Origin: Anaerolineales bacterium
GTDB lineage: Bacteria > Chloroflexota > Anaerolineae > Anaerolineales > UBA11657
Length of the DNA: 14,302 nt
Direction: 5' to 3'
NCBI GenBank assembly: GCA_947503585.1
Contig: CANNEJ010000009.1
Location: forward strand, 1-14,302
Both the position numbers and the translations under genes were made by a program. This document shows, one piece after another, positions 1 to 6,473 of this stretch (position 1 is the stretch's first letter; each line of letters starts with the position of its first letter). Under the pieces are notes generated by a model, which saw only the letters and a list, made by a program, of their open reading frames with translations, was not told the DNA's origin and did no database searches.

Positions 1-514
1 GATTGGCGGGCCGGGGCTGGTCGATGCGCTCACGCGCCGCGGCTTTCAATTTGCGGACAGTGGTGTTGATTTTGTTGTGGTGGGCAAGGACTACGGCCTC
101 ACGTGGCAAAAACTTGATGCGGCCGTTTTGGCAATTGGGGCCGGTGCGCAATTGGTTGGCACCAATCCGGATGTGACCTACCCGATTGAGAACGGGCTTG
201 GCATCGGCAATGGCGCGATTCTGGCTGCGCTGACTGCGGCTACCGGTGTCGCGCCGATTATCATTGGGAAGCCGGAGCCGATTATGTATCAACAGGCGCT
301 GGCGCGCATGCAGTGCACAGCAGCAAATACGCTGGCGGTAGGCGACCGGCTGGACACAGACATTCTGGGCGCGCAGCGTGCCGGCATCGCGAGTGTGCTG
401 CTGCTGACCGGCATCGCAACCGCAGCGCAGGTGGCGGCCAGCGACCTGCAGCCCGACGCGGTGCTGCCCGGTCTGCCGGCCCTGACAGAAGCATTGCTGG
501 CTGCGCCCGGCTGA
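1..514 (+). CDS. HAD superfamily IIA (NagD-type) phosphatase, 3' part
   Basis: The reading frame is open from the left edge (first full codon at 2) to TGA at 512-514, so the 5' part lies outside the window and 170 residues are visible. NagD-type enzymes are usually about 250-270 residues; roughly the first 90, with the nucleophile DxD motif, are missing. Seen: a cap-domain stretch 'VGTNPDVTYPIENGL', then 'GKPEP' (the conserved Lys of HAD motif III), then 'VGDRLDTDILGAQRAGI' (motif IV, the acidic Mg-binding loop). Members of the family are cytoplasmic phosphatases acting on small phosphate esters such as p-nitrophenylphosphate, phosphoglycolate or nucleotide monophosphates; the substrate cannot be read from the sequence. 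An internal GTG at 77 is not the real start because family homology continues upstream of it. A stem-loop follows at 537-558. Confidence 0.87.
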   Translation, partial: IGGPGLVDALTRRGFQFADSGVDFVVVGKDYGLTWQKLDAAVLAIGAGAQLVGTNPDVTYPIENGLGIGNGAILAALTAATGVAPIIIGKPEPIMYQQALARMQCTAANTLAVGDRLDTDILGAQRAGIASVLLLTGIATAAQVAASDLQPDAVLPGLPALTEALLAAPG

Positions 515-536
515 GCCCGCGCGATGGCGCATTGGG

Positions 537-558
537 CGGCGCTCTTTGTGCAGCGCCG
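537..558 (+). terminator. Stem-loop after the HAD gene, possible terminator
   Basis: A 7-bp perfect stem (CGGCGCT at 537-543, AGCGCCG at 552-558) encloses an 8-nt loop (CTTTGTGC), 22 bases after the stop codon. No T-tract follows, so it is not a textbook intrinsic terminator. Its place between a gene end and a promoter candidate makes a 3'-end role plausible. Confidence 0.35.
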
Positions 559-560
559 GC

Positions 561-587
561 TTGCATGCCAATAACTTCGGGTAATAT
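561..587 (+). promoter_or_regulatory. Weak sigma70-like promoter candidate for rlmN-wecB
   Basis: TTGCAT at 561-566 and TAATAT at 582-587 lie 15 bp apart, a short spacer; shifting the -10 by one base (AATATT) gives 16. The site follows the HAD-gene stem-loop directly and would give a leader of about 45 nt before rlmN. The hexamers match the consensus only in part. Confidence 0.33.
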
Positions 588-638
588 TCATTTGGATGCG
601 CGCCGGCGGGCGTGCCGAAAATATAAGCGCAACTTTTC

Positions 639-1706
639 ATGCCCCAACAAATTTTTGAACTGAGCCTGGCTGAATTGCGGCAGCAGCTGGCGGCCTGGCA
701 GCAGCCTGCTTACCGCGCGGCGCAGCTCTGGTCCGGTCTGTACTCAGATTTGCGTTCCAGCTTTGAAGAATTCTCCGTCTTGCCGCGCGGCTTGCGCACG
801 CAGCTTGCGGCCACGTACGATATTGAATGCCTGCAGCTGAAGCTTATGCGCGAATCCAAAGACGGGCATACGCGCAAGTGGCTGTTTGGGCTGGCGGGCG
901 GCGGTGAGGTGGAGACGGTGGTGATGGCCTATGACGAGCGCATGACGGTGTGCATCTCCACGCAGGCGGGCTGCGCGATGGGCTGTGTGTTTTGTGCGAC
1001 CGGGCAGATGGGTCTGCTGCGCAACCTGACCGCCGGCGAGATTGTGGCGCAGGTGATCTGGGCGGCGCGCAGCTTGAAGGCGGTTGGCGGGCGGCTCACC
1101 AATATTGTGGTGATGGGCATGGGCGAGCCGTTTCATAATTATGAAGCGACGATGGCGGCGCTTGACCGGTTGCAAGACCCTGCTGGTTTTGGGATTGGTG
1201 TGCGGCGGATCACGGTCTCGACCGTGGGGCTGCCGCATATGATCCGGCGCTTTGCGCAGGAAGGCCGGCATGAGAAGCTGGCAGTTTCGCTGCATGCTGC
1301 GACCGATGCACTGCGCAACCGGCTGGTGCCGATTAATAAGCGCTACCCGCTGGCAGAGGTGATCGATGCTTGCCGCGAGTATGTGCGCGGCGGCAACCGC
1401 CGGTTGAGCATGGAGTGGGCGCTGATTGACGGGCAAAATGACTCGGCCGAGCAGGCACAGCTGCTGGTGGAACTGGTGCAGGGGCTGGGCTGCCATGTGA
1501 ACTTGATTCCGCTCAACCCCACTGGCGGCTATGCCGGCTTGCGCACCGGGCGCGAGGCAGCTGACCGTTTCAAGTCCGTGCTGGACACGGGCGGCGTGGC
1601 CTGCACCATTCGCGTGCGGCGAGGCATAGACATTGGCGCGGGCTGTGGCCAGCTGCGCACAAAAGCTGCCGGCGGCAAGGCGCAGCCGGCGCTGGCCTCG
1701 ATTTAA
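639..1706 (+). CDS. rlmN: RlmN, dual-specificity 23S rRNA / tRNA adenosine-C2 methyltransferase
   Basis: Radical-SAM enzyme that methylates C2 of A2503 in 23S rRNA and of A37 in some tRNAs, affecting peptidyl-transferase-centre function and decoding accuracy. The 355-residue length is normal. Seen: the 4Fe-4S motif CxxxCxxC at C112, C116 and C119 ('GCAMGCVFC'); 'VETV' with E92 and C105, spaced as Glu105 and Cys118 are in the E. coli enzyme; and 'GIDIGAGCGQL' near the end, where C336 corresponds to the methyl-carrying Cys355. 'MGMGEPFHNY' and 'SLHAA' are further family signatures. All catalytic residues are therefore present. The ATG at 639 is the only sensible start; no Shine-Dalgarno is visible ('AACTTTTC' precedes it). 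The stop lies 5 bases before wecB, so the two are probably co-transcribed although functionally unrelated. Confidence 0.97.
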   Translation: MPQQIFELSLAELRQQLAAWQQPAYRAAQLWSGLYSDLRSSFEEFSVLPRGLRTQLAATYDIECLQLKLMRESKDGHTRKWLFGLAGGGEVETVVMAYDERMTVCISTQAGCAMGCVFCATGQMGLLRNLTAGEIVAQVIWAARSLKAVGGRLTNIVVMGMGEPFHNYEATMAALDRLQDPAGFGIGVRRITVSTVGLPHMIRRFAQEGRHEKLAVSLHAATDALRNRLVPINKRYPLAEVIDACREYVRGGNRRLSMEWALIDGQNDSAEQAQLLVELVQGLGCHVNLIPLNPTGGYAGLRTGREAADRFKSVLDTGGVACTIRVRRGIDIGAGCGQLRTKAAGGKAQPALASI

Positions 1707-1711
1707 AACCC

Positions 1712-2842
1712 ATGCGCGTGTTGAGTGTGATTGGCACGCGCCCGGAGGCGGTGAAGATGGCGCCGGTGGTTGCAGCGCTGCAGCGCGCAGCGGGCGTTCA
1801 ATCGCGCGTGCTGGTTACTGCGCAGCATCGTGAGCTGCTCGACCAGGTCCTGCAGCTCTTTGGCATTCAGCCGGACTACGACTTGAACCTGATGCAGCCC
1901 GACCAATCGCCCAGCGATGTGCTCGCGCAAGTTCTAACTAACATGCAGGCGCCCCTGCGCGACTTCCAGCCGGATTGGGTGCTGGTGCAGGGCGATACAA
2001 CCACTGTGCTCGGCGCCGGATTGGCAGCTGCTTACGCCGGCATTGCCGTTGGGCATGTGGAAGCCGGGCTGCGCACTTATGACCGCGCCAATCCCTTTCC
2101 GGAAGAATTGAATCGCGTCCTGGCTGACCATCTTTCCGCGCTGCACTTTGCACCAACGGAGCTGGCGCGCAACGCGCTGCTGCGCGAAGGCATCGCGCCT
2201 GCGCGGGTGCATGTCACGGGCAACACTGTGATCGATGCGCTGCAGTTCATAACTGCGCGGCCGCCGTCGGACACCGCGCAGGAAATGCTGGACGCATTGC
2301 CGGCCGGCCGCCGGCTTATTCTGGTGACCGCCCACCGCCGCGAGAATTTTGGCGCGCCGCTGCAAGGCATCATCACCGCGTTGCGGGCGCTCGCGCAGCG
2401 CGGTGACGTGCAGATTGTGTATGCGGTGCATCCCAACCCGAGCGTGTCCGGGCCGGTGCAAGCCGCGCTGGGCGCAGTGCCCGGCATCACGCTGGCGCCG
2501 GCACTGGATTATTTAACCTTTGGGCACCTGCTGCGCCGGGCGGCGTTGATCCTTACGGACTCCGGCGGCGTGCAGGAAGAAGCGCCGGGCTTGGGGGTGC
2601 CGGTGCTTGTGCTGCGCAGCGTAACCGAGCGGCCGGAAGCCGTGCAGGCCGGCGTGGCGCTGCTGGTGGGCACGGAATCCGCAGCCATAATTTCGGCAGC
2701 GAACCGCCTGCTGGATGACAGCGCTGCCTACAACAAGATGGCCACCGCCACCAACCCGTTTGGGGACGGGCATGCGGGCGAGCGCATCGTGGCATTGCTG
2801 CTGGCGGCCGGCGGCAGTGCTGCGGGCGCAACCAATGCCTGA
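1712..2842 (+). CDS. wecB: UDP-N-acetylglucosamine 2-epimerase (non-hydrolysing)
   Basis: Interconverts UDP-GlcNAc and UDP-ManNAc in the cytoplasm, feeding ManNAc into cell-surface polysaccharides or teichoic-acid-like polymers. The 376-residue length is typical. Seen: 'GTRPEAVKMAPVV' near the N-terminus with R10 and K15; D95 in 'VQGDTTTVL'; E117 in 'GHVEAGL'; E131 in 'FPEELNR'; H208 in 'VTAHRREN'; then 'VHPNP' and the UDP-binding 'LTDSGGVQEEAPGLGVPVL'. R10, K15, D95, E117 and E131 keep the numbering of the E. coli enzyme, and H208 aligns with its His213. It starts 5 bases after the rlmN stop without a clear ribosome-binding site. No other sugar-nucleotide gene adjoins it; the nearest envelope-sugar gene is the glycosyltransferase at 6474-7247 on the opposite strand. 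Non-hydrolysing epimerase is favoured over hydrolysing forms by the family motifs. Confidence 0.95.
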   Translation: MRVLSVIGTRPEAVKMAPVVAALQRAAGVQSRVLVTAQHRELLDQVLQLFGIQPDYDLNLMQPDQSPSDVLAQVLTNMQAPLRDFQPDWVLVQGDTTTVLGAGLAAAYAGIAVGHVEAGLRTYDRANPFPEELNRVLADHLSALHFAPTELARNALLREGIAPARVHVTGNTVIDALQFITARPPSDTAQEMLDALPAGRRLILVTAHRRENFGAPLQGIITALRALAQRGDVQIVYAVHPNPSVSGPVQAALGAVPGITLAPALDYLTFGHLLRRAALILTDSGGVQEEAPGLGVPVLVLRSVTERPEAVQAGVALLVGTESAAIISAANRLLDDSAAYNKMATATNPFGDGHAGERIVALLLAAGGSAAGATNA

Positions 2843-2866
2843 TCCAAATCAGGGCCCACAAGCGGG

Positions 2867-2884
2867 CAGCCGGTTTTACGGCTG
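2867..2884 (+). terminator. Stem-loop after wecB, weak terminator candidate
   Basis: CAGCCG (2867-2872) and CGGCTG (2879-2884) form a 6-bp stem with loop GTTTTA, 24 bases after the wecB stop. A second small hairpin, CGCAG-TCGG-CTGCG, lies at 2901-2914. Neither is followed by a T-run, so the terminator call is tentative. Confidence 0.28.
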
Positions 2885-2934
2885 GAAACCATGCGCATGC
2901 CGCAGTCGGCTGCGCGTCGGGAAGGCGTGTCCAC

Positions 2935-2963
2935 TTGCGCGCACCACATTGTTTGGTTATACT
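2935..2963 (+). promoter_or_regulatory. Sigma70-like promoter for the Flp pilin gene
   Basis: TTGCGC (2935-2940) and TATACT (2958-2963) are separated by exactly 17 bp. The -10 matches the consensus at five of six positions, the -35 at the first three. Initiation near 2970 would give a leader of about 38 nt that contains the GGGAG ribosome-binding site. This is one of the two clearest promoters in the window. Confidence 0.62.
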
Positions 2964-3007
2964 GTTTTAGTGCATAAGTACAAGAAGCTGTGCTTGGGAG
3001 ATCGAAC

Positions 3008-3169
3008 ATGATGCCGAAACCATCTAACGAGCAAGGCCAAGGCTTGGTTGAATATGCGCTGATTTTGGTTTTGGTGGCGGTGGTTGTAATTGTGATTTTG
3101 GCGCTGCTTGGGCCGGCAATTGGCGAGATGGTCTCAAGCATCATGGCTACCATTCGCGGCGACGGATAA
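3008..3169 (+). CDS. Flp/Fap-type (type IVb) pilin, 53 residues
   Basis: A small pilin of the Flp family, normally processed by a prepilin peptidase and assembled by the Tad machinery into thin adhesive pili; it would be inserted in the inner membrane before assembly. Seen: a short hydrophilic leader 'MMPKPSNEQGQG', then 'LVEYALILVLVAVVVIVIL', i.e. the class III cleavage context with the conserved Glu five residues after the likely G12/L13 (or nearby) cut, followed by a strongly hydrophobic helix (about residues 16-35) and a short polar tail. The start ATG at 3008 has GGGAG (2996-3000) seven bases upstream and an in-frame ATG next to it. A clear promoter precedes it and a stem-loop follows, suggesting a monocistronic unit. 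No tad, cpa or prepilin-peptidase gene is in the window. Below 60 codons, so easily missed by annotation. Confidence 0.83.
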   Translation: MMPKPSNEQGQGLVEYALILVLVAVVVIVILALLGPAIGEMVSSIMATIRGDG

Positions 3170-3188
3170 GCGGCGGTGGCGGTGCTGG

Positions 3189-3210
3189 CGCAGCCCGAAA
3201 AGCGGCTGCG
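3189..3210 (+). terminator. Stem-loop after the pilin gene, possible terminator
   Basis: CGCAGCC (3189-3195) and GGCTGCG (3204-3210) form a perfect 7-bp stem around the 8-nt loop CGAAAAGC, starting 20 bases after the pilin stop. No T-tract follows; the next 80 bases show no promoter that I can support. Confidence 0.35.
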
Positions 3211-3292
3211 GCAGTCGGTGTCAATTCAAAAGCGGGCCCGTGTGTGGCCGGCGTAAGTTTCGGTGGCAGGCAGGGTAGCAAATAATATAGCC

Positions 3293-4054
3293 GTGAACCC
3301 GCTGCTTTCTTCCCCGCATTTGGCGCGCCTCTTCGCTGCGCGCGTCGCTATCAACGTCGATGAAATCTTTTGGAAAAGCGTGGACTTTCTCATTCCGCCG
3401 CGCTGCGTGGCATGCGGGATTGCGGGCCACACGTTTTGCGCCAGCTGTGCGGCGGCGGTGCAGCTGTGCCGGGCGCCCCTCTGCACCAAGTGCGGCTTTC
3501 CGCTCGCCGGCTCCCCCGGCGCAGCCTGCGACTTTTGCAGCCGGCATAACTTGAAAGTTGACCGGCTGCTTGCCGCCGGCATGCATCGCGGCCCGCTGCA
3601 GTTGGCGATCCATGCGCTCAAGTACCGCCGCAACCGCGCGCTGGCTGCCCAATTAGGAAGCTTGATGGCTGCGGCCTGGCCCGCAGATGCGCCTGCCAAC
3701 GCGCTGCTGGTACCGGTGCCGCTAGCGCGCCAGCGGCGCAGTGCGCGCGGCTTTAACCAGGCGGAAGTGCTGGCGCGCCAGCTTGGCTGGCGGCTGGGCT
3801 TGCGTGTGGATGGCGCGGTTTTGCAGCGCACGCGCGAGACGCGTTCACAAGTGGGCTTGGGAGCAGTGGCGCGCGGCGAAAATGTTTCCGGTGCGTTTAC
3901 TGCCAACGCGCGCCGGCTGCGCGGGCGCCGCACAGTGCTGATTGACGATGTGTGCACTACGGGTGCCACGCTGTCTGAGTGCGCAGTTGCGCTGCGGGCA
4001 GCCGGTGCTCCACTGGTATGGGCTTTCACCCTTGCGCGGGCAGCGCGCAGTTAG
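3293..4054 (+). CDS. comFC: ComFC-type phosphoribosyltransferase (ComF family)
   Basis: Cytoplasmic ComF-family protein, required for natural transformation in several bacteria, where it works with the ComFA helicase and DprA on incoming single-stranded DNA; in non-competent species its role is unclear. Seen (numbering from the 3293 start): an N-terminal zinc-finger-like cysteine cluster (C38, C41, C49, C52, then C64, C67, C79, C82) introduced by 'PPRCVACG'; 'LKYRRN' near residue 110; 'VPVPL..QRRSARGFNQ' at 141-156; 'SQVGLG'; and the PRPP-binding loop 'VLIDDVCTTGATL' at 215-227. The start is uncertain: GTG codons occur at 3263, 3293 and 3380, none with a convincing Shine-Dalgarno. The 3380 start would give 224 residues beginning 'VDFLIPPRC', nearest to usual ComFC N-termini; 3293 is a compromise giving 253. 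comFC next to hpf is a common arrangement. No comFA or comE gene is present. Confidence 0.9.
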   Translation: MNPLLSSPHLARLFAARVAINVDEIFWKSVDFLIPPRCVACGIAGHTFCASCAAAVQLCRAPLCTKCGFPLAGSPGAACDFCSRHNLKVDRLLAAGMHRGPLQLAIHALKYRRNRALAAQLGSLMAAAWPADAPANALLVPVPLARQRRSARGFNQAEVLARQLGWRLGLRVDGAVLQRTRETRSQVGLGAVARGENVSGAFTANARRLRGRRTVLIDDVCTTGATLSECAVALRAAGAPLVWAFTLARAARS

Positions 4055-4080
4055 CTTGGTCCCCAAATCTTTTTCACTTT

Positions 4081-4087
4081 AGGGAGG
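4081..4087 (+). promoter_or_regulatory. Strong Shine-Dalgarno that sets the hpf start
   Basis: AGGGAGG lies five bases before the ATG at 4093. It is the strongest ribosome-binding site in the window, where most genes have none, and it fixes the hpf start although the frame is open much further upstream, to 3979, inside comFC. Confidence 0.8.
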
Positions 4088-4092
4088 TTCCC

Positions 4093-4674
4093 ATGACCAT
4101 TCCAGTTAGCATCGAACTGCAGCATGTAAAAGTGGCAAAGCGCCTGCTTGATTACATTGAGCGCAAGCTTTCCAAGCTGGATCACTTTTTGCCGGACATT
4201 GAGAGTGCCGCGGTGGAGCTTTCGCTGCGGGCCGGCGTGCGCAGCTTGTCTGAGCGCAAAGTGGCACAGGTTACGGTGCGCGCCCGGGGCAAGCTCTTGC
4301 GGGCAGAGGAGACCTCAGATGTCCTGCGCACGGCGGTGGACCGGGCAATCGAGAAAATTCACCGGCAGGTGGAGCACTATAAGGGCAAGCACACGGCGCG
4401 TCGCAGTGTGCGCGGGGGCTTGCCGCGCATTTCTGCAATCATGGCCGCTGCACCGGAGATTGAGATTGAGATTGATGATGAAGCCGCAGCGGACGAGATT
4501 ATGCGCCGCAAGAGTTTTAAGATCTCGCTTATGAGCGAATTTGAAGCGGTGGATCAAATGCTGCTGCTGGGGCACACCTTCTTTGTGTTCCTGCATGCTG
4601 ACACCAGCCGCGTAAATGTTGTGTACCGGCGCAAGGGCGGCGGCTACGGTTTGCTCCTGCCCGAACTGGCGTAA
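4093..4674 (+). CDS. hpf: Long-form ribosome hibernation promoting factor
   Basis: Binds the 30S subunit near the decoding site and, through its C-terminal domain, pairs 70S ribosomes into inactive 100S dimers during stationary phase or stress. At 193 residues it is the long form found in most bacteria outside the gammaproteobacteria. Seen: an N-terminal S30AE/YfiA-like domain (about residues 1-105) with the usual 'LSKLDHFLPDIESAAVELS' and 'VRARGKLLRAEETSDVLRTA' stretches; an acidic linker with 'EIEIEIDDE' at 122-130; and the C-terminal dimerisation domain from about 138, with 'SFKISLMSEFEAVDQMLLLG', 'HTFFVF' and 'VNVVYRRKGGGYGLL'. The strong ribosome-binding site and the separate dyad after the gene suggest high expression under certain conditions. 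It may share a transcript with comFC (38-bp gap). Confidence 0.95.
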   Translation: MTIPVSIELQHVKVAKRLLDYIERKLSKLDHFLPDIESAAVELSLRAGVRSLSERKVAQVTVRARGKLLRAEETSDVLRTAVDRAIEKIHRQVEHYKGKHTARRSVRGGLPRISAIMAAAPEIEIEIDDEAAADEIMRRKSFKISLMSEFEAVDQMLLLGHTFFVFLHADTSRVNVVYRRKGGGYGLLLPELA

Positions 4675-4687
4675 GCCGCAAATCGGA

Positions 4688-4740
4688 TTTCATCCGGCTG
4701 TGCTGGTGCAGCCGGATGAAACTACCGCCGCTTTGTTTTT
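4688..4740 (+). terminator. Perfect 13-bp dyad with trailing T-rich segment after hpf
   Basis: TTTCATCCGGCTG (4688-4700) and CAGCCGGATGAAA (4709-4721) are exact reverse complements around the 8-nt loop TGCTGGTG. The dyad begins 13 bases after the hpf stop. A T-rich run (CTTTGTTTTT, 4731-4740) follows, but 9 bases after the stem, not directly. The likely role is terminator or 3'-end stabiliser; because the A-start/T-end stem is symmetric it could act on both strands. It ends 25 bases before the next ATG. Confidence 0.62.
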
Positions 4741-4746
4741 CAATCA

Positions 4747-5910
4747 ATGACCGACCTAGTTGATGCGGTTGTAATGCTGGGCGCGCTGGGCCCAACAGCA
4801 GCTGAGCAGCTATTGCAGCGCGCGCGCTGGCTGGCCACGCTGCACATGCTGCAGCAACTGGCGGGCTGTGCGGATGTGGGGCGCATAGTGCTGGCAGCGC
4901 CGCCGGAGCTGCAGGGGCACTGGCAGGCGGATGCGCCGGCGCTGGGCTTGCTGCAGCGCGTGCAGTGGGATGGCGATGCGGCCGAATCGCCGTTTCATTT
5001 TGGGGAGCGCCTGGCCGCGCTTGTGGCGCAATATCAGCTCACGCGCGTGCTGTATGCCGGCGGCGGCAGCATGCCGCTGCTGGGTGCGGCACGCCTGGGT
5101 GAGCTGGCAGCGGAGCTGCGCAGCACCCGCAGCGCGCTTGCGCTCACAAACAATTTGTACTCCAGCGATTGGCTGGGCTTAAGCGATGCGCGCGCGCTGG
5201 CTGCACTCAGCAGCCGCCTGCCGCGCGACAACATGCTCGGCTGGGTGCTGCAGCAGGAAGCGGGTTTTGTGGTGCGTGCGGCAGCAGCCAGCGCAGCTAC
5301 GCGCTTGGACATTGACACGCCGGCGGATTTGCTGGCGCTGCGCTGGCACACAGATACGCCGGCTGCACTGCGCGCACATTTGGCGGAGGCGTTGCCATCG
5401 GATCTGGCAGCGCGCTGGCTGGAAGTGCAGCAAGTGCTGGCGCGGGGCGCCAGCCATATTGCGCTCATCGGGCGGGTGTCTGCGGCGGTGTGGCAGCTGC
5501 TCGAAAGCCGCACGCAAGTTTGGGCACGCGTGTTTGCGGAGGAACGCGGCATGACCGCCAGCGGCCGGGCGGCAGACGGGCGGGTACGGTCCGTGATTGC
5601 GGATCACATTGAGCGCACGGGTGCGGATGAATTCTTTGCGCAGATGGGCGAGTGGGTGAATGCGGTGCTGTTTGATAACCGCGTGTATCTGGCGCACCAT
5701 AAATCGTGGCCGCCGGCTGCGGACCGCTTCGCTGCGGACCTGGGCTGGGCGGATGCCGTGCAGGATTTGCGCTTGCGCGCGCTGGTTACGGCGGCGCAGG
5801 GCTGCCGTGCGCCCGTAATTATGGGCGGCTACGGCGTTGTGAGCGGCGGACTGTATGCGATGCTGGAAGGGCTGCCGCAACAGCCGTATGCATCAGTAGC
5901 GCAAAGTTAA
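4747..5910 (+). CDS. Unrecognised 387-residue protein; N-terminal half resembles a degenerate MobA/CofC-type nucleotidyltransferase
   Basis: I do not recognise this family with confidence. The N-terminal ~200 residues have the rhythm of a GT-A/NTP-transferase fold: hydrophobic strand 'DAVVMLGALG' (6-15), a helix with 'RWLATLHMLQQLAG' (27-40), strand 'RIVLAAP' (46-52), 'RVLYAGGGSMPLL' (100-112) where such enzymes usually carry an acidic metal-binding motif, and 'LDIDTPADLLAL' (187-198), which closely resembles the end of CofC/MobA-like domains. The metal-binding aspartate expected near residue 107 is not seen (Gly-Gly-Gly-Ser), so activity is doubtful. The C-terminal half (about 205-387) has 'HIALIGRVSAAVWQLLE', 'FFAQMGEWVNAVLFDNR' and 'IMGGYGVVSGGLYAMLEGL', which I cannot place. 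No signal peptide or membrane helix is evident. It starts at the ATG at 4747 without a Shine-Dalgarno, 25 bases after the hpf dyad, and converges on the HNH gene with a 28-bp gap. That it is protein-coding is well supported by length and composition. Confidence 0.82.
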   Translation: MTDLVDAVVMLGALGPTAAEQLLQRARWLATLHMLQQLAGCADVGRIVLAAPPELQGHWQADAPALGLLQRVQWDGDAAESPFHFGERLAALVAQYQLTRVLYAGGGSMPLLGAARLGELAAELRSTRSALALTNNLYSSDWLGLSDARALAALSSRLPRDNMLGWVLQQEAGFVVRAAAASAATRLDIDTPADLLALRWHTDTPAALRAHLAEALPSDLAARWLEVQQVLARGASHIALIGRVSAAVWQLLESRTQVWARVFAEERGMTASGRAADGRVRSVIADHIERTGADEFFAQMGEWVNAVLFDNRVYLAHHKSWPPAADRFAADLGWADAVQDLRLRALVTAAQGCRAPVIMGGYGVVSGGLYAMLEGLPQQPYASVAQS

Positions 5911-5938
5911 AGCGGGTAAGCCGTTGTTGGCGCGGGTG

Positions 5939-6457
5939 TTACCAGCCTTCAAGAAAAGGCCGCCAGTCTTCAAACTCTTCCAGATAGCGCCCGTACAAAT
6001 ACATTGCAGATGGCTGCGGCTCGTGGGCCACGCGCCGTAAGTTCATGTGCGCCTCGCGCGGCGTGCGGCCGCCTTTAAGGCGATTGCATGCCGGGCAGGC
6101 TGCCACCACGTTCTCCCATGTATGCGCACCGCCGCGGTGGCGCGGCAGCACATGATCCAGCGTCAGGTTGCCGGAGCGGCGGCCGCAATATTGGCAGGTG
6201 TTGTTGTCGCGCCGGAATATTTCCCAGCGGCTGAACTTTACAGTTGGCCGCGGCCGGCGAATCATTTTCTCCAAGCGGATGATGGAGGGGCAGGCAATTT
6301 GCTGGCGGGCTGAGCTCACATAGCCGCGCCCGTTCGCCACCAGCTCGGCGCGCCCTTCCAGCACCAAGCCCAGCGCTCGCCGCAAGTGGCACACATTCAA
6401 GGGCGCAAAGTTGGCATTCAGCACAAGTACCGGAAGCTGCAGGATGTTGCCGGACAT
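5939..6457 (-). CDS. Standalone HNH endonuclease family protein
   Basis: A 172-residue protein with one HNH nuclease domain in its second half. Seen: zinc-ribbon cysteines C88/C91 ('TCQYCG') and C121/C124 ('CPACN'); the catalytic 'LTLDHVLPR' with H102; 'WENVVAAC' with N116; and N125 in 'CNRLKGGRT'. The N-terminal 75 residues contain 'VLVLNANFAPLNVCHLRRAL', which is typical of a widespread family of small chromosomal HNH proteins in Chloroflexota, Cyanobacteria and Actinobacteria whose target is not known. The catalytic residues look intact. No methyltransferase, toxin-antitoxin partner, integrase or phage gene adjoins it, so restriction or homing roles are not supported here. It starts 16 bases after the glycosyltransferase stop on the same strand and may be co-transcribed; an AT-rich TAAAAT at 6468-6473 could also serve as a -10, but no -35 is visible. 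Confidence 0.9.
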   Translation of the reverse strand: MSGNILQLPVLVLNANFAPLNVCHLRRALGLVLEGRAELVANGRGYVSSARQQIACPSIIRLEKMIRRPRPTVKFSRWEIFRRDNNTCQYCGRRSGNLTLDHVLPRHRGGAHTWENVVAACPACNRLKGGRTPREAHMNLRRVAHEPQPSAMYLYGRYLEEFEDWRPFLEGW

Positions 6458-6473
6458 GTAAGCTTCTATTTTA

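Noticed and set aside
313..663. 116-codon plus-strand frame overlapping the HAD gene end and the rlmN start
   Set aside because: Out of frame with both supported genes; the Arg/Ala-rich translation is typical of shadow frames.
744..1496. 250-codon minus-strand frame inside rlmN
   Set aside because: Antisense shadow of a gene with all catalytic motifs; the product is His/Arg/Pro-rich with no recognisable feature.
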